A stretch of 37,322 nucleotides of DNA from Bacteroidales bacterium (GTDB lineage Bacteria > Bacteroidota > Bacteroidia > Bacteroidales > UBA7960), in NCBI GenBank assembly GCA_003559735.1, contig PWKN01000016.1, positions 1 to 37,322 on the forward strand. The letters run 5' to 3'. Each line of letters opens with the position of its first letter. The stretch's first letter is position 1. The notes under the pieces are model-generated. The model was not told the origin of the DNA and searched no databases. It was given only the letters and a program-made list of their open reading frames with translations. Positions 18,072 through 25,230 of the stretch are shown piece by piece. Position numbers and translations under genes: made by a program.

Positions 18072-18278
18072 TTTTCTTATTTGTTTAGCGTTAACAATAG
18101 AGCCCACCGGTTCCTGTTAATTTCCGGTCATTATCTGCCTGTACTCCATATGAGTAAACCCCGGTGTTGCATTGCTGTCTTTTTTGCCTGCATCCTGAAA
18201 TCCCCTTCATTAGATCCGGTGACGTGCAGGGATTCATTAGGGCACGGGGCCAGACTATGACTGGTGTCGGAATTGCAA

Positions 18279-18286
18279 CAAAAATA
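18279..18286 (-). promoter_or_regulatory. Putative -7 box upstream of purE
   Basis: The minus strand reads TATTTTTG, matching TAnnTTTG. It lies in the 288-base spacer between purE and the divergent cytochrome c peroxidase gene and would give purE a leader of about 200 bases. No -33 box was checked convincingly, and nothing else was recognised in this spacer. Confidence 0.25.
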
Positions 18287-18359
18287 ACTGATTTTTTTTT
18301 ATCCTTGAGGTTGGACATAATTTATTATTTTAGCATATCCAAACAAAATCATTCAGGTT

Positions 18360-19445
18360 ATGAAATACTTATTACGCAAATCACGCTTGTTTTTGTTGTT
18401 TTCCGTATTTGGATGTGCGGCGTTGTTGGTCGCAATGGTGCTTTCACACTGTACCGCTCCCGAACAGCCAGTCAGGCTGACCAGTCTGCAGGAAGAGGCC
18501 TTGTCATTTACAAGCCCGCTGCCCGCTGATGCGTTCGAGGAGGGGATGCCCCGGTCTGAGGCACTCATTGACCTCGGACGGATGTTGTTTTATGAACCGA
18601 GGTTATCGAAAAGCGGACTGATCAGTTGCAACAGCTGTCACAATATGTCCACTTTCGGTGTCGACCAGTTGCCTGTTTCTGTCGGACATCAATGGCAGAA
18701 AGGTGTGCGGAATGCCCCTACGGTACTCAATGCAGCATTGCACGCCACCCAGTTTTGGGATGGCCGCGAGCCCGATGTTGAATCACAAGCCCTGATGCCG
18801 ATCCTCGATCCGGTAGAGATGGCTTCCAGCAGAGAGCACGTGATCGGTGTGCTGGCATCGATACCCGGATATGTTGAACGGTTTGCCGCTGCTTTTCCCG
18901 GTGAGGAAGAACCACTCACCTATGAGCATGTGGGTGTGGCCATAGGCGCATTCGAGCGCATCCTGCTTACACCTTCCCGTTTTGATGATTACCTGAAGGG
19001 CGATGATGCAGCCCTTACCGAAGAAGAAAAGCAAGGGTTGCGCGTGTTCATTGATGTGGGTTGCCATTCCTGTCACGCTGGTGCAGCCATGGGGGGCAAT
19101 GCGTTTTCAGTGTTCGAGACACCTGCCGAAAGGGAGTCGGGCAAAAGCGATCCGGGACGTTTCGACATTACCGGCAATCCAATGCACAAACATTCGTTCA
19201 AGGTGCCGTCGTTGCTGAATATTGCCGAAACATTTCCCTATCTGCACGATGGCAGTGTGTGGTCGCTCAGCGAGACTGTTGATATAGTGGCAAGGGATAT
19301 GTTGGCACGTGATCTTACCAATGAAGAGAATGCGCTCATTGTCACTTTTCTCAAGGCACTTACCGGCGAAATTCCGGCATATGCCCTTAAGCTGCCCGTG
19401 TTGCCATCTTCAACCCCCGACACCCCTTTGCCTCAGTTTGACTGA
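18360..19445 (+). CDS. Di-haem cytochrome c peroxidase (CCP/MauG family)
   Basis: A 361-aa periplasmic enzyme expected to reduce hydrogen peroxide with electrons from small cytochromes. It has an N-terminal hydrophobic export segment, then two c-type haem sites, C90-N-S-C93-H94 and C235-H-S-C238-H239. Conserved family segments are GRMLFYEPRLSKSG, VRNAPTVLNAALHATQFWDG, EMASS, and FKVPSLLNIAETFPYLHDGS near the C-terminus. The export segment ends in LSHC at residue 31; this cysteine might be lipidated, but H before it is unusual for a lipobox. The protein implies c-type cytochrome maturation and exposure to oxygen or peroxide. It is a single gene, divergent from purE. Confidence 0.94.
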   Translation: MKYLLRKSRLFLLFSVFGCAALLVAMVLSHCTAPEQPVRLTSLQEEALSFTSPLPADAFEEGMPRSEALIDLGRMLFYEPRLSKSGLISCNSCHNMSTFGVDQLPVSVGHQWQKGVRNAPTVLNAALHATQFWDGREPDVESQALMPILDPVEMASSREHVIGVLASIPGYVERFAAAFPGEEEPLTYEHVGVAIGAFERILLTPSRFDDYLKGDDAALTEEEKQGLRVFIDVGCHSCHAGAAMGGNAFSVFETPAERESGKSDPGRFDITGNPMHKHSFKVPSLLNIAETFPYLHDGSVWSLSETVDIVARDMLARDLTNEENALIVTFLKALTGEIPAYALKLPVLPSSTPDTPLPQFD

Positions 19446-19539
19446 TGTGCCGGTAAAAAAGCAGGGCTTTGGCAGACAATGAACCATACGCACAAAAGCC
19501 ACAAATGCCGACTTCAATGCTTCTTTTGAGTAATGCCGG

Positions 19540-20634
19540 TTAATGATAGATGGTATGCAATACGGTTTCGCCTACGGCTTTTAACGTATACGGGTCGATC
19601 ACATCCATATTGTCGGCGGTGGTATGCCATTCGGGAAAGAACCCGTGCGGGGTGGTGTTATCCTGGTGAATGATATTGATGGTAGGTATGTTGCGTATCT
19701 TGTTGATATAGTAATGGTCGTCGGTGATGAAACTGCCATCCTGGTTTTGGAACAGTTGACCATATCCCAGCTTCCTGGCATTTTCCCATACCTTTCTTAC
19801 GATATCGGGAGCATACAGCATTGAATATCCTTCTCTTTTGAATGTTGCCCCACCGGCTCCCACCATGTCGAGCAGTATGCCGTAATGTGCATTATAATCG
19901 GGACGATGCGGGTTTCTTGCCCAGTACTGGGATCCAAGTGCCCAGTTGTCTCCGTCGGGCAGGTCGGAGAAACGGTGGTTGCCATAATCTTCAGCATCAA
20001 ATAAGATGATGTCAATCCCTCTCCCCGGCGTATTTTTGCTGAGCAGACGGGCCACTTCCAGCAGCACGCCAACGCCGCTGGCACCATCATTGGCTCCGTC
20101 AATGGGGGTATAATGCTTTTCCGGATCCGGATCATAATCGGCATACGGACGGCTGTCCCAATGGGCACACAAAAGGATCCGGCGCCGTAATTCAGGCTGG
20201 AACACACCGATGATGTTCCGTATGTTCAGGATGGTGCCATTATAAGCCCTTACCCTTGTTTCCTGGACATACACCGTATCGGCAAAGCGCTCCATGGTTT
20301 CTGTCAGCCATATCGCTGCCTCCTGGTGGGCATTGCTGTTCGGCACACGCGGACCAAATGCCACCTGCCTGTCAACAAAATAATAGGCTGAGTCGGCATT
20401 GAACACCGGCACCTCAATGGCAGGTGCGGCGACCTGGTTGTCTGCCTCCTCCCCGCTATTATCGCGTGTTGTACTGTTGCATCCCGTCATCCCAAAAGAG
20501 CCGGCCAGGATTGCCAGTACCAGGAAGAGTGTCCCGGCCAGGAGCCTGTTGTTCAAAAAACTCCTCAGGATATCGGGGTGCTCCCCGAACACCTTCTTAA
20601 ACAAGAGGTCGTTTTTAGGATCTAAATACTTCAT
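19540..20634 (-). CDS. M28 peptidase/glutaminyl cyclase-like lipoprotein with an Rpn-type N-terminal leader
   Basis: The product is 364 aa. From residue 75 it is an M28 zinc hydrolase of the glutaminyl-cyclotransferase-like subgroup with metal ligands in LCAHWDSRPYAD, DGANDGASGVGVLLE, LFDAEDYG, GILLDMVGAGG and EWHTTADN. Residues 28-52 form a normal lipoprotein signal (NNRLLAGTLFLVL up to the lipobox MTGC, C52). Ahead of it, residues 1-27 (MKYLDPKNDLLFKKVFGEHP and what follows) match the N-terminus of Rpn/PD-(D/E)XK nuclease-transposase proteins, which has no business in a lipoprotein. A TTG at 20556 preceded by AGGAG would give an ordinary 25-residue signal peptide, so either start may be used. 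A -7 box at 20649-20656 would serve the ATG at 20634. Confidence 0.88.
   Translation of the reverse strand: MKYLDPKNDLLFKKVFGEHPDILRSFLNNRLLAGTLFLVLAILAGSFGMTGCNSTTRDNSGEEADNQVAAPAIEVPVFNADSAYYFVDRQVAFGPRVPNSNAHQEAAIWLTETMERFADTVYVQETRVRAYNGTILNIRNIIGVFQPELRRRILLCAHWDSRPYADYDPDPEKHYTPIDGANDGASGVGVLLEVARLLSKNTPGRGIDIILFDAEDYGNHRFSDLPDGDNWALGSQYWARNPHRPDYNAHYGILLDMVGAGGATFKREGYSMLYAPDIVRKVWENARKLGYGQLFQNQDGSFITDDHYYINKIRNIPTINIIHQDNTTPHGFFPEWHTTADNMDVIDPYTLKAVGETVLHTIYH
20557..20634 (-). pseudogene. 5' remnant of an Rpn-family nuclease/transposase gene fused to the M28 gene
   Basis: These 26 codons encode the conserved opening of Rpn-type proteins (YLDPKNDLLFKKVFGEHPDI). They are fused in frame to the M28 lipoprotein gene, and nothing of the remaining Rpn gene is present downstream. 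The recognition is from memory of the family consensus; a profile search would settle it. Confidence 0.7.
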
Positions 20635-20648
20635 CGTGAATGTTTATA

Positions 20649-20656
20649 CAAAAATA
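20649..20656 (-). promoter_or_regulatory. Putative -7 box of the Rpn-M28 fusion gene
   Basis: The minus strand reads TATTTTTG, 15 bases before the ATG at 20634. It probably came with the Rpn 5' segment. No -33 TTG lies at the normal distance. Confidence 0.35.
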
Positions 20657-20761
20657 AACAATTTTCTCTATCTTCATCCGGCTCAACTCCCTTTCATCTG
20701 GTCAAACTGGCCGTATCAATAAAAAAATTATACTTAGTGTCTGTCTCTAATGTCCGGTTTC

Positions 20762-20835
20762 TGCGTTATGCTTGTTTTGAAAACAGGTTTTTACAAGAGT
20801 AAACTCCTTGGTTTTCAAAACTGCGCAAGCCTTGA
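20762..20835. repeat. Imperfect inverted repeat, possible MITE or insertion-sequence remnant
   Basis: GTTTTGAAAAC (20773-20783) and GTTTTCAAAAC (20811-20821) form an 11-bp perfect stem, each arm being itself nearly palindromic, with weaker similarity continuing outward (GCTT and AAGC). It lies between mgtE and the Rpn-M28 fusion. No T tract follows on either strand, so it is a poor terminator. The flanking TGTCTGTCTCTAATGTCCGG (20738-20757) resembles ends of some Bacteroidota insertion sequences, from memory only. The rest of the 282-base spacer is featureless. Confidence 0.4.
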
Positions 20836-20916
20836 CCCCGAACATTATGGTTCAGGCACCTGATTTTGTGGACAGGTACTGCTTAGGGCCAGTATAAGGG
20901 GCGTTGAGAATGCAGG

Positions 20917-22302
20917 TTAGAAGAACAGCAATACGGCTACGCCAAAATAAATAAGCAACCCGGTAATATCGACAAGGGTGGTGATGGCCGGACTGGCGGC
21001 AACAGCGGGGTCACCTCCCAGGCGCTTGACGATCAGGGGCAGGGCAGCGCCGATCATTGTGGCGGTGATCACCTGTAAACTAAGGGCAAGCGCTATGCCG
21101 AATGCCAGGAAATAAAGGCTATATTGTTCGGGAATAGCCATTCCCCACGACAGAAAAAGGATTTTGCCGAAAGCGATTATGCCGAGTACCACGGATAACA
21201 TCAGCGCGATGCGTGCTTCTTTGAACAGGATCATGAACCAGTCCCTCAGACTGATCTGACCCAGTGCAATGGCCCGGATCACCACGGTAGCAGCCTGGGA
21301 GCCCACATTACCACCTGAGTCGGCCACCATAGGCATGTACAGTGCCAGGATGATGAGGGCTGACATGGCTTCTTCAAAACGATGGATGATCATGCCCGAT
21401 ATTACCCCGATGATCGCCAGGGACGCCACCCAGGTGATGCGCTTGCGAAAGTGCAGGAGCACCCCCGTCTCCGGATAATCCAGTCCGTCGTCATCAGGCA
21501 GGATCCCCATGAACTTCTCCATATCTTCGGTCTGCTCAGCCTGGATCACTTCAATGGCATCATCGTGCCTTACAATGCCGGCAAGCTGACCATATTTGTT
21601 GATCACCGGAATGGCCACCAGGTCGTATTTTTCGATCCGGGCCGCTACCGTTTCCCTGTCCTCATCCACCTCTGCCCTGGCAAAATCCTTATACACAATG
21701 TCCCAGATTGATGCATCAGGGTCGGCCATGATCAGGTCTTTCAGGGTGGTGAATCCGTGCAGTTTCATATCGTTATCGACCACATACACATAATAGATCA
21801 TCTTCCTCGACGGGGCATCCCTGCGCACTTTTTCAATTGCCTGGGAAGCGGTCATGTCGCCCATGATCGTAGCAAAATCGGTACTCATAATACCCCCGGC
21901 GGTTTCAGGTTCATATGAACTCAGCCTGATAACGTTTTCGCGGGTTTTTTTATCGAGATACGGCAGCAGCTTGAGCTGGTCCTCCCTGTCGAGTTCCTGG
22001 TAAAGGTCTGCACGCAGGTCAGATGCCATATAGAGGAATATGCTGGCAAAGTTTTTCGGCCCCAGCTTTTTATAGAGCTCTTCCTGCAATTCAAGGTCAA
22101 AGTCAGAAACTATGATCCCTTGTTCTTCCGAAGAAAAAAAGCCAAGCACTTCTATCAGGTCAGGCAGATCAAGATCCCTGAGTACCTCCACGATATCGAC
22201 AACGGGCATTTTCTTAAGAATGGCAACCAGTGCCTCCCATTCCTTCGACGCTACCAGTCCCTCGATGACCATGTTTTTCTGAGTGGTTTCTGCTGTAAGC
22301 AT
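20917..22302 (-). CDS. mgtE: MgtE family magnesium transporter
   Basis: A 461-aa inner-membrane Mg2+ channel. The order is the classical one: an N-terminal superhelical domain (about 1-130, with LPDLIEVLGFFSSEEQ), a CBS pair (about 135-255, opening ETAGGIMSTDFATI), a plug helix, then five membrane helices from about 285. These contain GGNVGSQAATVVIRAIALGQ, which lines the pore, and the C-terminal SPAITTLVDITGLLIYF with the selectivity aspartate. The start is fixed by an exceptionally strong Shine-Dalgarno (AAAGGAGGG) 5-7 bases before the ATG. Expression is controlled by the M-box riboswitch and terminator just upstream, so transport should rise when cell magnesium is low. Confidence 0.97.
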   Translation of the reverse strand: MLTAETTQKNMVIEGLVASKEWEALVAILKKMPVVDIVEVLRDLDLPDLIEVLGFFSSEEQGIIVSDFDLELQEELYKKLGPKNFASIFLYMASDLRADLYQELDREDQLKLLPYLDKKTRENVIRLSSYEPETAGGIMSTDFATIMGDMTASQAIEKVRRDAPSRKMIYYVYVVDNDMKLHGFTTLKDLIMADPDASIWDIVYKDFARAEVDEDRETVAARIEKYDLVAIPVINKYGQLAGIVRHDDAIEVIQAEQTEDMEKFMGILPDDDGLDYPETGVLLHFRKRITWVASLAIIGVISGMIIHRFEEAMSALIILALYMPMVADSGGNVGSQAATVVIRAIALGQISLRDWFMILFKEARIALMLSVVLGIIAFGKILFLSWGMAIPEQYSLYFLAFGIALALSLQVITATMIGAALPLIVKRLGGDPAVAASPAITTLVDITGLLIYFGVAVLLFF

Positions 22303-22306
22303 GGCT

Positions 22307-22315
22307 CCCTCCTTT
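22307..22315 (-). promoter_or_regulatory. Strong Shine-Dalgarno of mgtE
   Basis: The minus strand reads AAAGGAGGG ahead of the mgtE ATG. Such a full anti-16S match is uncommon in this phylum and is not seen before most other genes in the window. Confidence 0.75.
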
Positions 22316-22363
22316 CTGTTGGTGATGGTATATGCCCGGTGAAAACCGTATGCGGGGTAAGGC

Positions 22364-22408
22364 TACAAAAAAACCCTTCCGGAGAATTTTTTGGAAGGGG
22401 GCTTTGTA
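22364..22408 (-). terminator. Riboswitch-controlled intrinsic terminator of the mgtE leader
   Basis: On the minus strand CCCTTCC and GGAAGGG (22393-22399 and 22374-22380) form a 7-bp GC-rich stem with a 12-base loop, followed by seven T. An outer TTACAAA/TTTGTA pairing may add stability. The left arm contains CCCCTT, complementary to AAGGGG in the 3' strand of the M-box closing stem, giving a simple terminator/antiterminator switch. It lies 62 bases before the mgtE start. Confidence 0.9.
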
Positions 22409-22414
22409 ACATAC

Positions 22415-22446
22415 CGGGGATGTGCTGTCACATAGACGTATCCCCG
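22415..22446 (-). promoter_or_regulatory. Linker hairpin between M-box aptamer and terminator
   Basis: CGGGGAT pairs with ATCCCCG, with an inner TGTG/CACA stem. It sits between the aptamer and the terminator and may separate the two folds or pause the polymerase. Its role is inferred. Confidence 0.5.
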
Positions 22447-22452
22447 TTGTTC

Positions 22453-22610
22453 TGCCCCTTGTTGAGTTTTAGCTCTGGATGACTTATCCCCCTCAGGGGA
22501 AGCTACCTTGGGCAATGCCTTAATCCGACAATGCCTGTTCTACCCATTGGCGTCTGTAGACATTTTTGGGCAGCAGCCTGTGTTCACCCAGTAGCCTCAC
22601 CTAACAGGCA
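22453..22610 (-). promoter_or_regulatory. M-box (ykoK) magnesium riboswitch
   Basis: Read on the minus strand, the conserved M-box blocks occur in order: TGTTAGGTGAGGCT, then GCTGCTGCCCAAAAATGTC, then AGACGCCAATGGGT, then ATTAAGGCATTG, and finally GAGCTAAAACTC. The closing stem pairs TGCC/GGCA and TGTT/AACA. The length (158 nt) and block spacing agree with the known magnesium-sensing class, and it lies directly before mgtE, its classical target. The family binds Mg2+ and terminates transcription when magnesium is plentiful. Confidence 0.95.
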
Positions 22611-22650
22611 ATACCACTGTCTGGTTAACAATGCTGATCTTTTCAGACCA

Positions 22651-22658
22651 CAAAGATA
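22651..22658 (-). promoter_or_regulatory. Promoter (-7 box) of the mgtE leader
   Basis: The minus strand reads TATCTTTG, matching TAnnTTTG, about 40 bases before the first conserved M-box block. Transcription from here gives a leader of about 340 nt containing the whole riboswitch. A -33 box is not clear. Confidence 0.55.
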
Positions 22659-22716
22659 AACAATTTTTGACAGGAAACGATGAAAAAGCATACCTTTTCC
22701 AAACAGCCAAATATCA

Positions 22717-22744
22717 TTGACTGGTGCAGGTAAGTACCAGTCAA
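22717..22744. promoter_or_regulatory. 9-bp inverted repeat in the argS promoter region
   Basis: TTGACTGGT and ACCAGTCAA are perfect complements separated by 10 bases, ending 6 bases before the argS -7 box. The position suits an operator overlapping the promoter. It could act on argS alone; the mgtE promoter is about 60 bases away on the other strand. Confidence 0.4.
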
Positions 22745-22750
22745 AATGTG

Positions 22751-22758
22751 TACCTTTG
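22751..22758 (+). promoter_or_regulatory. -7 box of argS
   Basis: TACCTTTG matches TAnnTTTG, 21 bases before the argS ATG at 22780. It excludes the upstream in-frame start at 22717. No -33 TTG lies at the expected spacing. Confidence 0.55.
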
Positions 22759-22779
22759 CCGCGAAAAAACCAGGATACG

Positions 22780-24660
22780 ATGATCGAAAAGAAAATTGCC
22801 ATTGCAGTAGCAGAAACAGTTGCGGAGGTATGCGGACAAACTGTTGACCATCGCGACATCATTTTGCAGAAAACCAGGAAGGATGTGGAAGGTGACCTTA
22901 CATTGGTTGTATTCCCGTTTGTAAAGGCATTCAGGCAATCGCCCGAACAGGTTGCCGGCATACTGGGTAAGGCATTGCTGGAGAAAGTGGACGATGTGGA
23001 GCACTACACTGTGGTGAAAGGCTTTCTCAACCTGATACTTGCAGACCGTTACTGGTCCGGATTTCTTTACAATGCAGTCGACCAGTCGGCCGTCGAAAAA
23101 GAGACCACCCAGCATCAGGATCGTGATTCAGGTCATCGTCAGGAACGTGATCCCGCCCAGCATCAGGAAACTGGTCCGGGAAAACATCAGGATCATGACC
23201 CCGCCCGGCATCCGGTCATCGTTGAGTACAGCAGTCCGAATACGAACAAGCCGTTGCATCTCGGACACGTACGCAATAACCTGTTGGGCTATTCCGTGGC
23301 CTGTTTGCTTGAAGCTGCGGGTAAGAAGGTGATCAGGGCAAACCTTGTCAACGACAGGGGCATACACATCTGCAAATCGATGCTTGCCTGGCTCAAATAT
23401 GGCAAGGGGGTGACACCTGAAACCAGTGGAAAGAAGGGAGACAAGCTGGTGGGCGACTTTTATGTAAAATTTGAAAGTGAACTGCGAAAGCAGGCAGGAG
23501 AGATAATGGAAGGGAAGGGCGTTTCAGAAGAGGAGGCCCGTAATGGGGCACCGTTGATGCAGGAAGCCCGGGATCTTCTGCGCCGCTGGGAACAACGCGA
23601 TCCGGGGGTGGTGGAAGTATGGAAGAAGATGAATGGCTGGGTATACGAAGGGTTTGATGCCACCTACAAACGCATGGGTGTCCGTTTTGACAAAATGTAT
23701 TACGAGTCCGACACCTACCTGACCGGCAGGGAGATCGTTCTTGAAGGATTGAGGGATGGGGCGTTGTATCAGAGAGAAGATGGCAGTGTATGGGCTGACC
23801 TGGGCAGGTATAAGATGGATGGGAAGCTGCTGCTGCGTGCAGATGGTACATCGGTATATATGACGCAGGACATAGGTACCGCGCAGCTTCGTTACGAAGA
23901 GTTTGCCCCGGGACAAATGATATATGTGGTGGGCAATGAGCAGGACCATCACTTTAAAGTGCTGAAACTCATTTTGCAACTGCTTGGAAAACCCTATGCA
24001 GACAACATCCACCATCTCAGTTACGGGATGGTGGAGCTGCCCGACGGCCGCATGAAGTCGCGCGAAGGCACGGTGGTGGATGCCGACGACCTGATGGATG
24101 AAATGGTAGCCACTGCCCGCAGAACCACTGAAGAGCTTGGGAAAACACACGATTTTTCAGAAGAGGATAAAGAAGCACTGTACCATACCATTGGCATGGG
24201 TGCGTTGAAATACTTCATCTTAAGGGTTGATCCAAGAAAGAACATGTTGTTCAACCCCGAAGAATCCATCGACATCAATGGCAATACCGGACCATTCATT
24301 CAATACAGTTATGCCCGTATCTGCTCGGTACTCCGCAAAGCAGGCGAACCTCGTCTGCAGGAGGCATTCCGGATGGATGAAAGCATCCGGATGAATAAAA
24401 AAGAAAAGCAGTTGCTGAAAACCCTGTATGATTATGATCAGGTGCTGGCAGAAGCCGCCAGCGAGATGAGTCCCGCAAAAATGGCAAACTATATGTATGA
24501 AGTAGCCAGGGAGTTCAACCAGTTCTACCACGATCACTCCATCCTGAATGAGCCCGACCGGTCCACCAGCAATTTCCGCCTTAGTTTGTCACAACTTACC
24601 GCGCACGTGATCAAAACCGGCATGGCCCTGCTCGGCATAGAGGTCCCAGTGCGCATGTAG
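22780..24660 (+). CDS. argS: Arginyl-tRNA synthetase with a His-rich repeat insertion
   Basis: This class I synthetase charges tRNA-Arg. The product is 626 aa, somewhat longer than the roughly 595 aa common in the phylum. It has an N-terminal Add-1 domain (1-105), the HIGH signature as H160-L-G-H163, the KMSK-equivalent GRMKSREGTVVD, and the anticodon-binding C-terminus ending LLGIEVPVRM. The extra length lies at about 105-145, where a hydrophilic repeat built on His-Gln-Asp/Glu is inserted before the catalytic domain (VIVEYSSPNTNKPLHLGH). The insertion is in frame and the rest is intact, so the enzyme is probably active. The ATG at 22780 follows a -7 promoter box. It is divergent from mgtE. 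Confidence 0.97.
   Translation: MIEKKIAIAVAETVAEVCGQTVDHRDIILQKTRKDVEGDLTLVVFPFVKAFRQSPEQVAGILGKALLEKVDDVEHYTVVKGFLNLILADRYWSGFLYNAVDQSAVEKETTQHQDRDSGHRQERDPAQHQETGPGKHQDHDPARHPVIVEYSSPNTNKPLHLGHVRNNLLGYSVACLLEAAGKKVIRANLVNDRGIHICKSMLAWLKYGKGVTPETSGKKGDKLVGDFYVKFESELRKQAGEIMEGKGVSEEEARNGAPLMQEARDLLRRWEQRDPGVVEVWKKMNGWVYEGFDATYKRMGVRFDKMYYESDTYLTGREIVLEGLRDGALYQREDGSVWADLGRYKMDGKLLLRADGTSVYMTQDIGTAQLRYEEFAPGQMIYVVGNEQDHHFKVLKLILQLLGKPYADNIHHLSYGMVELPDGRMKSREGTVVDADDLMDEMVATARRTTEELGKTHDFSEEDKEALYHTIGMGALKYFILRVDPRKNMLFNPEESIDINGNTGPFIQYSYARICSVLRKAGEPRLQEAFRMDESIRMNKKEKQLLKTLYDYDQVLAEAASEMSPAKMANYMYEVAREFNQFYHDHSILNEPDRSTSNFRLSLSQLTAHVIKTGMALLGIEVPVRM
23113..23214 (+). repeat. Degenerate tandem repeat inside argS
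   Basis: Four successive units begin CATCAGGA or CATCGTCAGGA: 23113-23133, 23134-23160, 23161-23184 and 23185-23208 (21, 27, 24 and 24 bases), then a partial CATCCGG. All lengths are multiples of three, so the frame is kept. They encode H-Q-D/E-rich decapeptide-like units in the linker between the N-terminal and catalytic domains. Confidence 0.75.
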
Positions 24661-24719
24661 GTTCCCGACCCGTCCGGTGCGCAATGCATTTCGGCATAGA
24701 GTTCCCTTTGCGCCCGTAG
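24632..24719 (+). repeat. Imperfect direct duplication of the argS 3' end
   Basis: The last 29 bases of argS (24632-24660, beginning TCGGCATAGAG and ending in the stop TAG) recur at 24691-24719 with 24 of 29 identities, including the TAG. The second copy is outside the gene. Confidence 0.6.
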
Positions 24720-25230
24720 TATACTGATCAGGCTTGCACCCAATACATTTGTTTACAAAAAAATAATGCACCATAACGGCATACGGTCATTTATGGTAAT
24801 TGGCTTTCTGTGTAGGTTCCTTTTGGGGTGGTTTTTTTTATTTAAATAACAAATGTTTATTATTTATATAAAAAAGACACAAATAAGACAATATTATATA
24901 TATTTGCATGGACTAATAAGTAAATAAAACAAACAAAAAACAAATATCATCCTGGGTTAGTGTGGGTTATTGGCAGGGAAGGCTTTTAGGGGTTTCTGGC
25001 TTGCTACTGGCATGCGTTGCATGGGTTAGCGTCAATCCTGTATAGCAGATTCCTGTCCTGGATAAATAATCGCACGCATATTGCATTTACTCAACATAAT
25101 TGATTTCAGGGCAATCAAACTTATCATTACCCTGATTATCACAGATCACTGGCGCACCTGAAAAGAGTGACATCATGGCGCGTTTGCTTGTGGTGAGCCT
25201 GCAGGTATTGTTTGTGCGAAAAGAACCTAT
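24720..25230. other. Long intergenic region before the two-component system
   Basis: No gene was recognised in these 511 bases. It includes TAnnTTTG matches at 24744-24751 (TACATTTG) and 24899-24906 (TATATTTG), the latter inside a very AT-rich tract (24830-24950), and a 7-bp hairpin ACCATAA/TTATGGT (24770-24797). If transcription of the kinase gene begins near 24913, its leader is about 320 nt. I recognise no known RNA family in it. Confidence 0.4.
24899..24906 (+). promoter_or_regulatory. Putative -7 box of the NarL-type kinase gene
   Basis: TATATTTG followed by GCAT matches TAnnTTTG; the identical TATATTTGCAT also occurs at 30549-30559 before the second T9SS gene. It lies 325 bases before the kinase start. 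Confidence 0.35.

Noticed and set aside
23113-23214. CRISPR-like array
   Set aside because: The units are of unequal length, lie inside the argS reading frame and have no spacers.
24770-24797. ACCATAA/TTATGGT hairpin as argS terminator
   Set aside because: The stem is AT-rich and not followed by a T tract; the next T run is more than 30 bases away.
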